From Lagopus muta (taxonomy: Eukaryota > Chordata > Aves > Galliformes > Phasianidae), in contig NC_064443.1 in assembly GCF_023343835.1 (NCBI RefSeq), positions 8,990,001 through 9,054,000 on the forward strand: a stretch of DNA of 64,000 bases. Direction: 5' to 3'. The position numbers were made by a program, and so were the translations under genes. A model generated the notes under the pieces. That model searched no databases. It worked only from the letters and a program-made list of their open reading frames with translations, and was not told where the DNA came from. How positions within the stretch are numbered: position 1 is the first letter of the stretch; every line of letters begins with the position of its first letter. Of the stretch, positions 1 through 12,100 are shown piece by piece.

Positions 1-256
1 CTCTGCAGCAGTGCTGGCCTGCTGCCCTGCATGTGCTGCGGTACGTATAGGGTGCTGGACTGGGCTGGATGGAGCAGAAAGGTGGTCAGCACCAAGGCTG
101 TCCTACAGAGGTGGATGGATTGGACTCAGTGCAATCCGGTGCCACGTTCAAGGCACCTCTTGTTGTGACCTTGGCACCCTCCCTGCCCCTTGCCCGGATC
201 CCTGGGTGCGACTGAGCCATCTCTCATCTGCCAGCAGTGCAGCAGAGCCAGGGGCC

Positions 257-3200
257 ATGGCGGCAGAGATGGTGCTGAGCCGCCGGCCCGGGCAGCCCCG
301 CGGTGAAGTTCTGAGTGAGGCTGACCTGGAGGAGCTGGCACAGAGGAAGCCTCCCAGCAAGACTTCAACACGCGACTGTCTCCCGAAGGCAAGGTAGGGC
401 TGGGGGAATAGAGCTGGGTGATCCATGCAGGGCTGCATCTCTGGGTTCCTCTGCTGCCCAGCAGTGCTGGTGCCCCTACGTTCAGCCCTGGCTCCCACTC
501 CTTCCCCTGCAGATGCTCAGCCTCCACCGCCAAGTCCCTGCTCTTCCGCTTCTTACCTGTCCTGCGCTGGCTGCCCCGCTACCCTGTAAAGGACTGGCTG
601 CTTGGGGACATTGCCTCAGGCTTCAGTGTGGGCATCATGCACCTGCCCCAGGGTGAGTGATGTGTCCCCATGCCGTGCCCTGCGTGAGGTTCTCAAGGGG
701 TGAGGGCCAGGACTCATCCATCCATAACATTTCTCCCTGCTCTGCTGTGCCCAGGGCTTGCCTATGCACTGCTTGCTGGGCTGCCACCTGTCACCGGCCT
801 CTACTCCTCCTTCTACCCCGTCTTCCTCTACTTCTTCTTCGGGACATCCAGACACAACTCCGTGGGTGAGCCAAGGGGCTGTGTGCGGCCATGGGAACGG
901 AGGGGAGGGAGAGAGAATGAGAGGGATGAGATTTTATCTATGGCACAACGTTGCCGTGCCAATGAGCAAGAGGGTGGAGGGGCCTTTCTTCTGCCTTCAC
1001 TTTACCTCACCAAGAAGGCAGTTGGCCAAAACAGAGCCAAAGCACCATGGGCACACTGAACAAGTGGTCATGTGCCTACTTTCTCAGAGAGGCCCCAACT
1101 GGTTGCCAAGCTCTGAACTTGGACTCCTTTCCTGCACATCCCCAGGTCCCTTCGCTGTCATATCCGTCATGATTGGCAGCGTGACAGACTCCTTGGTGCC
1201 CAGTGAGGACTTTATGGAGTTTGACAATGGCACCAATGGTACAGTAGTCAATGAGGCACAGCGGGATGCTGCCAGGGTAGAGCTGGTAGCCACCATCACA
1301 GTCCTGTCAGGAATCTTCCAGGTAAGGACCTAGCATGGACTTGTGGCTGTGGTGTCCCCATGCCCACAAGCTGTGGGACCTCCTACTGTCACCTTTCCTT
1401 CCAGGTGGCCCTGGGCCTCCTGCAGTTTGGCTTTGTGGTGACCTACCTCTCAGACCCACTAGTGCGTGGCTACACTACTGCTGCCTCTGTGCACGTCCTC
1501 ATCTCCCAGCTCAAGAATGTCTTTGGTGTCTCCCTAGGAGAGCACTCAGGGCCACTCTCATTGTTTGTGGTGAGTGAGGGGCTCATTGACACTCTGGAAT
1601 CCCCAGATGTGGTAAAGCATCACCTACAGGATACATAGAGTCTCCCCAAAAGAGCTAACAGCAAGCTATCTATCTGCTTTCTCTCATTCCCTCCTGCATC
1701 CTCCAGACCCTCATTGAGATCTGCAAGAAGCTGCCGGAGACCAATGTGGGCACCTTGGTTACAGCCATCATTGCCATGGTGGCCATCTTCATTGTGAAGG
1801 AGCTCAACCACAAGTTCTCTGCCAAGCTCCCCATGCCCATCCCCATCGAGCTCATCACGGTACTCAGAGCTGTCCCAGCTCTCCAAGGGGACACAGCCAT
1901 GGCCTGGGGCAGGTGCCATCACCCATAGATGTCTCTGTGCCCTGCAGGGTGATGGGGGGTGGGACAGGGTGCCTCTGCAAAGGTGGCTCCAGGGCACACA
2001 TCCCCTTGTCCTCCTGCATGAGTGTGCTTCTGCAGGGAGGCCCTGCCTCACCCAGCTACCCCCACAGATCATCATCTCCACTGGCATATCCTATGGTGTC
2101 AACCTGAACTCCAAGTATGGCATCTCTGTGGTGGGCAACATCCCCAGTGGGTGAGTGGGGCTGGATGGCAAGGGCAGCTGTGCTGGGGCACCACAGTGCC
2201 CACGAGGTCCCCTCCTGAGCCCCATCTTCCTGCCTTGGACATAGGTTGAAGCCGCCTGTGGTCCCTAACGTCAGCTACTTTGGGCAGGTGGTGGGCAATG
2301 CCTTCGCCATCGCTGTGGTGGGTTATGCTATCTGCATCTCCCTGGGTAAGATTTTTGCCCTGAAGCATGGCTACAAAGTGGACAGCAACCAGGTGATGCT
2401 CTGACACATATGCAGCCCCTTCCTTTGTAGTGTTTCACAGCTCTCAGCCCAAGAATGCATGGTGCTTCTCTGTCCTTGCAGGAGCTGATTGCTCTGGGCC
2501 TCTCCAACTTCCTGGGGGGCTTCTTCCAGTGTTTCGCCATCAGCTGTTCTATGTCACGGAGCCTGGTGCAGGAGAGCACAGGGGGAAACAGCCAGGTGGG
2601 TGCGGGTGATTCTGCCTGCCTTTGCTCTCTAAAATCCCTCCCAACATCCCCACACTGAGGTGTCAACATTGGGAGGCATGAACCAGGGCAAGGAGAACAT
2701 CCAGGTTCACCCTGGCCTCCATCTCTCCCCTCAGGTGGCTGGTGTCATCTCATCCCTGGTGATCCTGGTAACCATCCTGAAAATCGGAGAGCTCTTCTAT
2801 GACCTGCCCAAGGTGCAGCCAGTCCCACAGCCTCCACATCACTTCCCAGTCCTGCACATCCAGTATCACGGCAGCACAGGGGGGGGAAGTGACTGGAGGT
2901 AGCCTTGGATGTGGGGCACAGCCAAGTGCCCCCCAGATGTGCCCTTGGCACCTTCATGGATGCAGGCTTCTCTTGTAGGCCATCTTGTCTGCCATCATCA
3001 TCATCAATCTCAAAGGCATGTTCAAGCAGTTCACAGACCTCCGCACACTCTGGAAGTCCAACCGTGTGGACCTGGTAGGGCACTGATTGGCCCTGAGAGA
3101 GTTCCTCAACCCTCCCCGGGGCTTATGATGCCATGCGATTAGGTCATGGCACAACTGATTGTGCCCTCTCTAGATGGTCTGGGTAGTGACGTTCATAGCC

Positions 3201-5459
3201 ACCCTCTTGCTGAACCTGGACATTGGCCTGGGAGCCTCAGTGGCCTTTGCATTGCTCACTGTCATCTTCCGGACACAGCTGTGAGTACCCTTAGGCTGGG
3301 CTGGGCAGAAGGGAGATGTGGTTCCTTGGACATTTGTACTAACTCCCAAGGCTAGCACTAGGATGTCCTTGGTGCGGGGCTGTTGAGGAGTTAAGTGCTG
3401 GGGACCTGGTACAGTTTCCCAAGGGCAGAGGAAGCCCACAGGAACAGCCTGTTGCTCTGCTCCCCACAGCCCCCACTATTCCATCCTGGGGCGTGTCACC
3501 GATACCGATGTCTACAAGGATGTGGCTGAATACAAGAAGGTAAAAGCATTAAGGTGCTGGCATGGTGAGGGAAGAAGCACCCCCTAGAGGTGGGAGCAAT
3601 TAGGAGCACCCCCAGGGCATTTTAAGGGAGGGCAAGAAGGGGCACATCTCTGTCCACAGGATAGCAAACCCACTCCATCCATCCCCAGGCACAGGAGGTC
3701 CCTGGAATAAAGATCTTCCGCTCCTCCTCCACCATCTATTTTGCCAACGTGGAGATGTACTCCGATGCACTGAAGAAGAAGGTAGGAAAATCTGCCCTGA
3801 GCACAGCAGGCAGGGTACAACACCCAGGTCCCTGTGGCCAGGGGAGATGTGGTCCTGGACATCAAGGCTGGCTTAGCAGCAGCATGGCGTCCCTCACATA
3901 CTTCCACGGCATTACTGAGCCCCCTAGGCTCTGCCCCTCTTCCTGACACCATGGCCACGGGGCTGTATGGGTTTGCAGAGCGGCATCGATGTGGATCGCC
4001 TAATCGAGAAGAAGAAGAAGGCACTCAAGAAACTGAAGAAACAGCAAAAGAAAGCAGAGAAGGCAAAGAGAAAAAAGGTGCTTCCCAACACCCCCCTCTC
4101 GTGCTGTCCCACACCACTTCCCTGCCTGGCCCTAGCCTTCTGCCCATGCTAGGCAGCCCATGGAGCTTTCAGTTTGGCCCACGGCCACCAAACAGGGAGA
4201 GGCACTGGCACGCATCTGGGTTATCAGCATCACCTTTAACGTCAGTGGAAGAGGTTGCAGTCATTAATGATTAGATGGGGGAGCTGGTGAGTCATTCACA
4301 GTCTGTGGCAAGTTAATCATCAAAATGAAGAGTGAGAGCAAAGGCTAACTGGGGAGAGGAGTCTAATGAGGCCAGTACCAGTCATTGGGGTGAGCCCACA
4401 AGGTGACCCGGAAAGAACTTAGAAGCGGGACTTGAGTGTGAGCAAAGTGCCTGCTTCTGGCACATCCACCACCATAACACAACTAGAGCTCCTCCAAACC
4501 CCAATGCACAATAGGGCAGGACAAATCCAGGGTCCTGGGGGGACACTGCCCTGCAGAGTGCCCCCAGCACCCACGTGGTGAAGGGGTCTTCCCACAGGAC
4601 ACAGAGGCTGAGTGCAATGGGCCAGGCGTTGCGGTGATTGAGCTGAGTGGAGAGGAGGGCAGCACACCTGCTGAACCCACCCTGCGCTCACTGGGACTGC
4701 CCCAGCCTGACTTCCATGCTGTCATCCTGGACTTCAGCCCCGTCAACTTTGTGGACACAGTCTCCATCAAAATCCTGAAGAACGTAAGGAATCAGGGGTG
4801 GTGCAGGTGAAGGACAGCCAGATGGCTGCTCATCCCTTTTCCCTGACATGACTTTTACCATTTGCAGATCTTCAGGGATTTCCATGAAATAGAAGTGGAT
4901 GTCTTTGTTGCCAGCTGCCCAGGTGAGGAGAAACCACAGGGCTATCAGCCTCTGCAGGGAACAGCCACCTCTGTGGGACACAGCTGCTGGCCACGGGGCT
5001 GCTGTGCCCTCTATGGTGTCCCCTACCCCAGGTTTCCCCCAGAGAAGAGTAGCTGCAGAGCCACACCATGGGGTGCCAGGTTGTCCACACTGGCTGCACA
5101 TTGCTCTGGGGTCCCAGTGTGAGCTCTGCGATACCGGCTGTCCAGTCATGTCCTGAGCATCCTTTGGAGCACAGGGGGGTGGGAGGCTCATTTGGTGCCA
5201 GGTGCCAGAGCTTCACTGCTTCTCCCTCTGTGCAGCATCTGTTCTTGCCCAGCTGGAGCGGGGCAACTTCTTCAGCTCGACCATCACCAAGCATTGCTTC
5301 TTCCCCTCGGTGAACGATGCCGTGCTCCACATCAATGGGGGGACGCGCCCAGCCCCAGTAAGCGCCCAGCCCCGCCTTCCCCACTGCCACCGCTCTGCGG
5401 GACGGCACAGCCGACTTTCTTCTCTGCCCCCTTAGGCGAACCTCAGCACCAAAATGTAG
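257..5459 (+). CDS. SLC26A6: SLC26A6, solute carrier family 26 anion exchanger
   Basis: Nineteen coding exons (257-393, 513-652, 755-865, 1146-1321, 1405-1569, 1707-1859, 2068-2150, 2245-2392, 2482-2595, 2735-2812, 2979-3074, 3174-3280, 3470-3539, 3689-3781, 3979-4077, 4598-4783, 4868-4922, 5236-5357, 5436-5459) join in frame to 718 residues. The family is a plasma-membrane Cl-/HCO3-/oxalate exchanger. Seen: a short cytosolic N terminus with [13 protein letters not shown], the SLC26 signature [20 protein letters not shown], a hydrophobic transporter core to about residue 500, then a STAS domain ([17 protein letters not shown]). The STAS variable loop is short and lysine-rich. The protein ends in TKM, a possible class I PDZ ligand; human SLC26A6 ends in TRL. 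The paralogue choice rests on LGLPQPDFH in the STAS domain and on UQCRC1 as neighbour. The start at 257 aligns with the family N terminus; an untranslated first exon upstream is possible. Confidence 0.93.
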
Positions 5460-5623
5460 CCCTGCAGAAGAGACAACGGAGGAGCAGGGCCATGCTGCCG
5501 GGAGGGCTTCGCCGCCTCCCTGCCCGGGGCCTGGAGCCTCTGTGGGACAGCGTGGGGCGCTTGGAGCCGGCCTGCTCCATGCTTGGGGCTGTCAGCACGG
5601 CTCCACCACAGCACGGGTTCCTC

Positions 5624-5629
5624 AATAAA
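5624..5629 (+). terminator. SLC26A6 poly(A) signal
   Basis: A canonical AATAAA lies 165 bases after the SLC26A6 stop codon and is the only such hexamer in the short 3' UTR, so SLC26A6 transcripts probably end near 5640-5660. Confidence 0.75.
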
Positions 5630-5800
5630 GGCGTCCTCAGCCCGCTAGGTCTCATCTGTGCAAACGGCGCTGCTGGGCCAGCCGTGACCCGCTGCTCCCT
5701 GCGGGCGGCCCCAGGCTCACCGCAACCACCGTGCCTCCCTTTCCGTCGTCTAGACCTACACCAGGCGCGGGCACAAGCCGGGAGTCCCGTCCCTGTGCCG

Positions 5801-5933
5801 GTGATCGCGTACCGGTGATCGCGTACCGGTGATCGCGTACCGGTGATCGCGTACCGGTGATCGCGTACCGGTGATCGCGTACCGGTGATCGCGTACCGGT
5901 GATCGCGTACCGGTGATCGCGTACCGGTGATCG
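5801..5933. repeat. 14-bp GC-rich minisatellite, nine perfect copies
   Basis: The unit GTGATCGCGTACCG repeats nine times without a mismatch from 5801 to 5926, followed by a seven-base partial copy. Each unit carries three CpGs and the palindromes ACCGGT (across the join), GATC and CGCG. It lies between the SLC26A6 poly(A) signal and the UQCRC1 promoter, about 215 bp from the UQCRC1 start codon. Perfect identity suggests recent expansion or homogenisation, so length variation between individuals is likely (inference). Confidence 0.97.
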
Positions 5934-6055
5934 GGCCCTGCCCCAAACCCTTTCTGTCATCGCGCCCTCCCACCACAAGGCGGCGCAGCACCGAGGACCA
6001 GCTCTCTGTCCCCGCACGCATGCACATTTCCGCCCGCGAGAGCCGCTGAGCATTT

Positions 6056-6066
6056 TGCGCATGCGC
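6056..6066. promoter_or_regulatory. Perfect NRF1 site in the UQCRC1 promoter
   Basis: TGCGCATGCGC is an exact palindromic match to the nuclear respiratory factor 1 consensus. It lies 82 bp upstream of the UQCRC1 start codon in CpG-rich, TATA-less sequence. A second, imperfect NRF1-like stretch (CGCGCAGGCG) is near 6104-6113, and a CTTCCG ETS/GABP-type core lies between them near 6090. NRF1 and GABP (NRF-2) are established regulators of nuclear genes for the respiratory chain, which fits the downstream gene. Binding is inferred from motif only. Confidence 0.75.
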
Positions 6067-6144
6067 CTCCCCGCCCCTCAGCTCCTTCCTTCCGCCTCCT
6101 GTTTCGCGCAGGCGTACTACAGCCCGCTCGGTCGCTGCAGGGAC

Positions 6145-6155
6145 AAGATGGCGGC
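6145..6155 (+). promoter_or_regulatory. YY1-like motif overlapping the UQCRC1 start codon
   Basis: AAGATGGCGGC matches the YY1 element often found at or just downstream of TSSs in TATA-less promoters. Here it contains the initiator ATG (6148-6150), which suggests a very short 5' UTR. Motif only, no binding evidence. Confidence 0.55.
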
Positions 6156-9100
6156 GTCCTCTGTATGCCGGGCGGCCGGGCGGGTTTTACTGCGGGGCCC
6201 GCATCCCTGCGTGAGTCGCTGTGGGGACATTGGGGCAGCGGTGGGGCGGCTGGGAAGGATGGTTGGGGGAGTGGGTGGGCGGGCGGGCAGCTCGGCTGCG
6301 CTGTGCGGCGGAATGGCGGAATTCAGCCCGTATCTTGGCCCGGAAGGTCATGGGGACGGGTGGGCAGCGAGGGGCGGATGGGAGCCGCGAATGCGAGAAG
6401 GCCGCTCTCACCGGCCTGGCCCGACAATGTGCCCAGTTGTCTGCGTGCTGGAGGCCTGTGAGGCAGAGGAGAGGTGTTGGTTGGTGCTGAGAGCTTTCAT
6501 TTCAGGCGGCCCTGCTGCCTCTGACAAGGAACCGCGGTACCGCCACCTACGCGCAGACACTCCAGAACATCCCTGAGACAAACATCACCACGCTGGACAA
6601 CGGGCTGCGGGTGGCCTCGGAGGAGTCCAGCCAGCCAACGTGCACGGTGAGCCTCAGGCAGATTGAGGACTCGACAGTAGTCAGCTTTGCCCAGACTGTC
6701 ACCGATTTCCCACAGTGACAAACCTGGCTTTGAACTGAAGTTTGATGAAGACTTCAGTCAAGCTGTAGTAGTAGGAGGCCTAGCCTGGCTTTGTACAAGT
6801 CTGGCCAAGCTTTTGCACTGTACTGGTTTCCTGAGCTCTGTAGTTTTTGATGTAGTCCCACATGTAAGCTGTAACTGACCAGAAGTAGTTTCATCTTTGG
6901 CAAACCTGTCAAAGGTTTTTGTGAAACTGCTGTGTTAAATGCTTGAATGTGTGCTGGAAATAGTTCACAGAATCACCAAGGTTGGGAAAGACGTTCAAGA
7001 TCATTCAGTCTAACCATCCATGTATCACCAATAGTACTCACTAAACCATGTCCCTCAACGTGAAACACAAAATCCGAACGTCCTCAACACAAAATCCAGT
7101 TGCTTGTTACTATTTTGGAGCTACTGTTGAAGCAGGCTTCTTTTCCTTGCTGTTACACTTATGGCATGAGTCTTGAACATACTGCCTGCTTGTTAGTTTT
7201 CTAATACGTGTGTTTGATATCTTTGCTGTTAGGTGGGTGTGTGGATTGGGGCTGGGAGCCGCTATGAGAATGAGAAGAACAGTGGGGCTGGGTATTTCGT
7301 GGAACATCTGGCATTTAAGGTAAGACTGGGTCTGGCATAAGACAATGGAGACAGTGTTGCAGAAGTTCACTGACACGTTAGTTCTTGCTTTGGAGGCTGT
7401 AGGTATTAGAAGAAGTGTAGGTGTGAATCAGAATTAGTTCATCTGAATGTTAGAGGCTTTGCGTATAGCATAACAATAAACTTTAAAAAGCATCTAGTCT
7501 GTATGGTGTTCTTTGTTTGAATGTGGGGCAACTTGCATGAACAAAGGCTGTCATTTATTAGTTGGTATTTTTCCTTTTGAAGGAGGAAAGTCATAGGTTG
7601 GACTGATTCTCAGATGCTGTTGTTCCTTACTATAACACACTCATAAAACTGATGAAACACGTTTTCTCAGGGTAGCAGGCAGAGCTGAATGCAGCATTTC
7701 CTTATAACTGTTTGTTTATCTTTGGATTTGTTGGTGGGTCAATGAAATTTGGAGACTGCATCTCATGCTTTGCTCTAGCTGTGTCTGCTAACAGGCCTAG
7801 GACAAAAAGCATCTAAGCCTGGGGCTTGTTGATATAAGTCCAGCCCATGTCACTGCAGACAACTGCAGTATCTGTTTTGCTCCCTAAGGATGAGCTCTAT
7901 TTCAGAAGCCATGTTCTGCTCCTATTCTGGTATCTTCTGAATACTGCTAGTTAAATGGCTAGAAACCTGCTTCCTGTTTTTAGTGGTGACTTGCCCTTGT
8001 TTACTTACACTGATGTGATTTTTCAGCCACCGTTGTACTTTAGCTTAGATCTTCTCCTTCCCTTTGGGTTTCATTTGGCATTTCAAAATACACTTCAGCC
8101 ATTTTTTAGCTACAGTAAATAAGCCAAGTGCCAAATATTTTGCTTTCTGCACTAGCTCTTGTTTTTGTAAATCAAGTGACAGGTTTTATTGTATAAGGTT
8201 TTTACTGTTCTTTTTACTGCTTTATTTCAGCCACATGGGAAAGCTGTTCACTATCTCTGTATTTCTGCATACTTCTAGGGCACAAAGAAGCGTCCTTGTG
8301 CTGCCTTGGAGAAGGAAGTGGAGAGTATGGGAGCTCACTTTAATGGGTACACCTCACGTGAGCAGACTGCCTATTACATAAAAGCCTTGTCCAAGGACAT
8401 GCCGAAAGGTAGGATGGCAGTGTGAAGAAAAGCAGGTGCTTCTCCCCCACCAGTATACTTTCTAGCAATTGACCAGGGAATGAGGCTGTTGCTGAGTAGT
8501 GAGTTGAAGATGGTATTTGGCAATTGGAGGGAGCACTGCCAAGAAATGGTGCTTTAAGGCTGCAAGCTCACTTGTGCCTAAAAGCAGCTTTGCAGACCTC
8601 TTTTCTTCAGGCTGTGCTGTATTGCTGGAAGGCAGGGGCTAGGGTTCAGTAGTGTGTAGCTGCTTTATGGAGCTAAGAAAATGAGGTCAGCAACAGCTAC
8701 TGTGCCAGAAGTGCTCAGTGCCACTCTTGTGGATATCGCATATGCTCTGTGCTTCCTACAGTGTGCAGGCTGCTGTTTGGGTCAGTTTTGTCCAGAGGAG
8801 GTGGTTTGAGTCAGAGCTGTTGTTATGACTCAGTCCTACTTTTGATGTGGACTATGCTATAGATATTGCAGGCTCTCCACAGGAATTCAGCTTGTTTCTG
8901 CAACGGTACCTTGTTTCTGGCATGCATCACCTTCTGTGTTTGTTACCTTCTGCCAGCTTTCTGCTGGCAATGGTGAGCTATCACCGATGCTTGGCAAGCT
9001 GATTTAGAGATTTCTTCATGCTAAAACTGTGTTATCTGTCCTTCTCCGATGCTGTGGGAAAGGATATGTTGTGTTGTGCCACCATCCCAGCACAGTTTAT

Positions 9101-12100
9101 TTCCCCTCTTGCTGTATCCCTGCTGCTTTGTCTGTCTTTTCTCCTTTCAGCAGTGCTGGGTAGCAGTGAGGCAGCAAGACTGCTAATGTAGCAAATATGT
9201 TGCAGTGGTTGAGCTTCTGGCTGACGTTGTGCAGAACTGTGCACTGGAGGAATCTCAGATCGAGAAGGAGCGTGGTGTCATCCTTCAGGAGCTCGAAGAA
9301 ATGGACAATGACTTGACAAACGTCACCTTTGATTACCTTCATGCCACTGCTTTCCAAGGCACTGCACTGGCCCGCACCGTCGAGGGGACCACAGAGAATA
9401 TCAAGTGAGCTACAGACTGGTTGCACTATGCAGCTTGTGGGTTCAGTCCTTGGGGTGCGTAACTCCTGCAAGGAAACCAGTTGGAGTGTATGCAGGGAGT
9501 AAGTGAGGCTGTATGTGGAGGTGATACGTGCCCATGGGCTTCTCATGTCTTGACTGTGTTTTCCATCTTGATGCTGGTACATGTGTAATGCTGCACGTGT
9601 TCTTCTCTAGAATCAGTCTTTGTGCAAGATCTGATGCTGGTAGGGCTTGGCTGAACCTTTGCCCATACTTGTTGGCTTACACCTTTAAGGCATTAAGAGC
9701 TAGTGGCGCTCATTAAAGCGGTGGCCTCAAGCATACACACCTGTTAGAGCCTTGGTTTCCCTGTACCAAGGGTTGATACTCTAGTCTGCGTGTGAACACT
9801 GTCTTTAACTCTTCCTCTTGAACACCTGTTTCCATTGTCTGTGTTCCAGAATTAGAGTGCAGGCAAAAAAGGCAGTACAGTTGTACTTCAGGGAAGTATT
9901 ATTACCCTATAACTAACTGAATCAGCAGCATCACTTTTTTCCTCTACACAGTGAATTCAGTCTCTTATCCCTTCAACTCTGAGAAGCTGATCTATTAGGT
10001 ATTTCTTTGTGCTTTCTAGGCATCTGACTCGAGCAGACCTAGCTTCATATATTGATACTCACTTCAAGGCACCTCGTATGGTCCTGGCAGCTGCTGGAGG
10101 TAAGCCCTAGAGAGAGACTCTGGTGGTCAACCCCCTTGGCATGCATCTCTAATGTGAAATAACATGATTTTATTAAATGGAGCTCTATCAACTTCTCCTG
10201 TTGCCAGGTATTTCTCACAAGGAACTGGTAGATGCAGCTAGGCAGCACTTCAGTGGGTTGTCTTTTGCGTACAAAGAAGATACTGTGCCTATTCTGCCAC
10301 GCTGTCGTTTCACAGGGAGTGAGGTAAAGTTGTTTTTGTTCCAGTCAAAACAAGCAGCTGTTGCCAAACTGTTGAATGGATACAAGACTAGCTGTAGTCG
10401 CTCCTGTTCACGCATCTCAGAAGCTGATAGCACAGCGTGTTGGTAGTGTTCCCATGTTCTGTTCTTTAGGCTTATTGCCACAATATGTTGGGTTTTAGAT
10501 AGAAACAAAGTCCAGTAAGAATGTGAGGCTGTTGCTCACAACATCTAATGGAAATACTTATCACAGCAAGTGATTTGTCCTCAGTAGAGCCTGAGGCAAT
10601 TTTGTTTCGCTGGGGTAACATTAAGTTCTCCGGTTTGTCAACTTGGGATTGCAGCAGGCTGCAGACAAAATCACCATGCTCAGTCAGCTCTTCTCTGTTC
10701 CTTGGTGACTTCCTAGATCCGTGCCAGAGACGATGCTCTGCCTGTTGCCCATGTTGCTCTTGCTGTGGAGGGGCCAGGATGGGCTGATCCCGACAACGTT
10801 GTCCTGCATGTGGCAAATGCTATCATGGGACGCTACGACCGCACGTTTGGAGGTGGCAAGGTAGGAGACCTGGGAATGTGACAGGGAGAGCCTGGAGCCT
10901 TTTCTGTAGAATACTGTGGAGCCACCAGATGAAAGGGATTTATGGGAGGCTGTTCTGTTTAGTTTCCAGCTTTGGTCAGAGATGTGGAAAATGGAAGTTT
11001 AATGGAGGCTAACCCAGAACAGTTTTTAAGATGTGATGCTAGGAAATGAGTTGAGCCTTTTCTGCTGTTTGGAAGAAATTCAAGTGATGAATTCTCAGCA
11101 GCTTTTCCTGCCTTCTTAACCTGACTGCTCAGTCAGGAGAGCAATGGTAGAAACAGGACAGAGTAATCCATAGTCTTATGATGCAGGCCTGCCTTGCAGG
11201 TGTAAAGCAGTTGGAACTTATATGAAGCCCCAGTACTACATCCTTTCTTGTCTATAATTTGTCTTGACTGCTAACCCCTGCTACTGGGAAACCTTGTACT
11301 TGCCATTTTCTCCACTCCTATAGCGGTATATGTACCAGTTCCTCATCTGCTGCTGGGAAGAGAAAAGATTTTGCTGTATAGACTTCTAGGCCATTGTGTG
11401 TGGCTTTTCCAACTGTGACTCTCATCTGTTGCCCACATGAAGAGCCTAAATTAAGCTCTCCTTTGAAAAGCGTTACACTCTGTCTTGTCTGCGGTCCTTG
11501 TGAAAACAGCTCAGGGGGAAGGAATTTGAGCTCTGAGGAGTCTGTCTGGTTGAAATGGCTGATGGTATCTCCTTCCTTACAGCACCAGTCCAGCAGACTA
11601 GCTGCGCTCGCTGTGGAGCATAAACTCTGCCACAGTTTCCAGACGTTCAACACTTCCTACTCTGATACTGGCCTCTTTGGTTTTCATTTTGTTGCTGATC
11701 CTCTGTCTGTAGATGATATGATGTTTTGTGCTCAGGGCGAGTGGTAAGTACAAGTTTGGCAAAAGATCTGACCTTGTGGGAGGGTAAGCTGGTGGAGGTC
11801 ATGTCTGGCCTCCAGAGTGCTGCATCTCTGCGTGAATGCCTCAGTAACTTGCATTCTGGTTGTGTGATCCTGTCAGTGGTTTCTGTAATTGTGTCAGGAT
11901 TGCTTTTGAGGATTTTAATCCCTTTGGGTTCTTCAGGTCTTTGGTGCATAGCTTCCACACATTAGCACTGAGGCTTTGGCTCTTTCTGTACAAGTAAGAC
12001 CTTTCCTTAAAGACAGGGCTCTCTGAGGTACAAACGTACAAAAGACATGTGCCTGCTGTCTCGTTAGGTTTGGGCAAAGCAGGCAGAGTTCGTGTCTTCC

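Noticed and set aside
5801-5933. CRISPR-like regular repeat
   Set aside because: Direct head-to-tail units with no spacers, in a vertebrate genome: a minisatellite.
5443-6062. Repetitive minus-strand open frames with RDHRYAI-type repeats
   Set aside because: They are a direct translation of the 14-bp minisatellite in shifted frames, not a protein gene.
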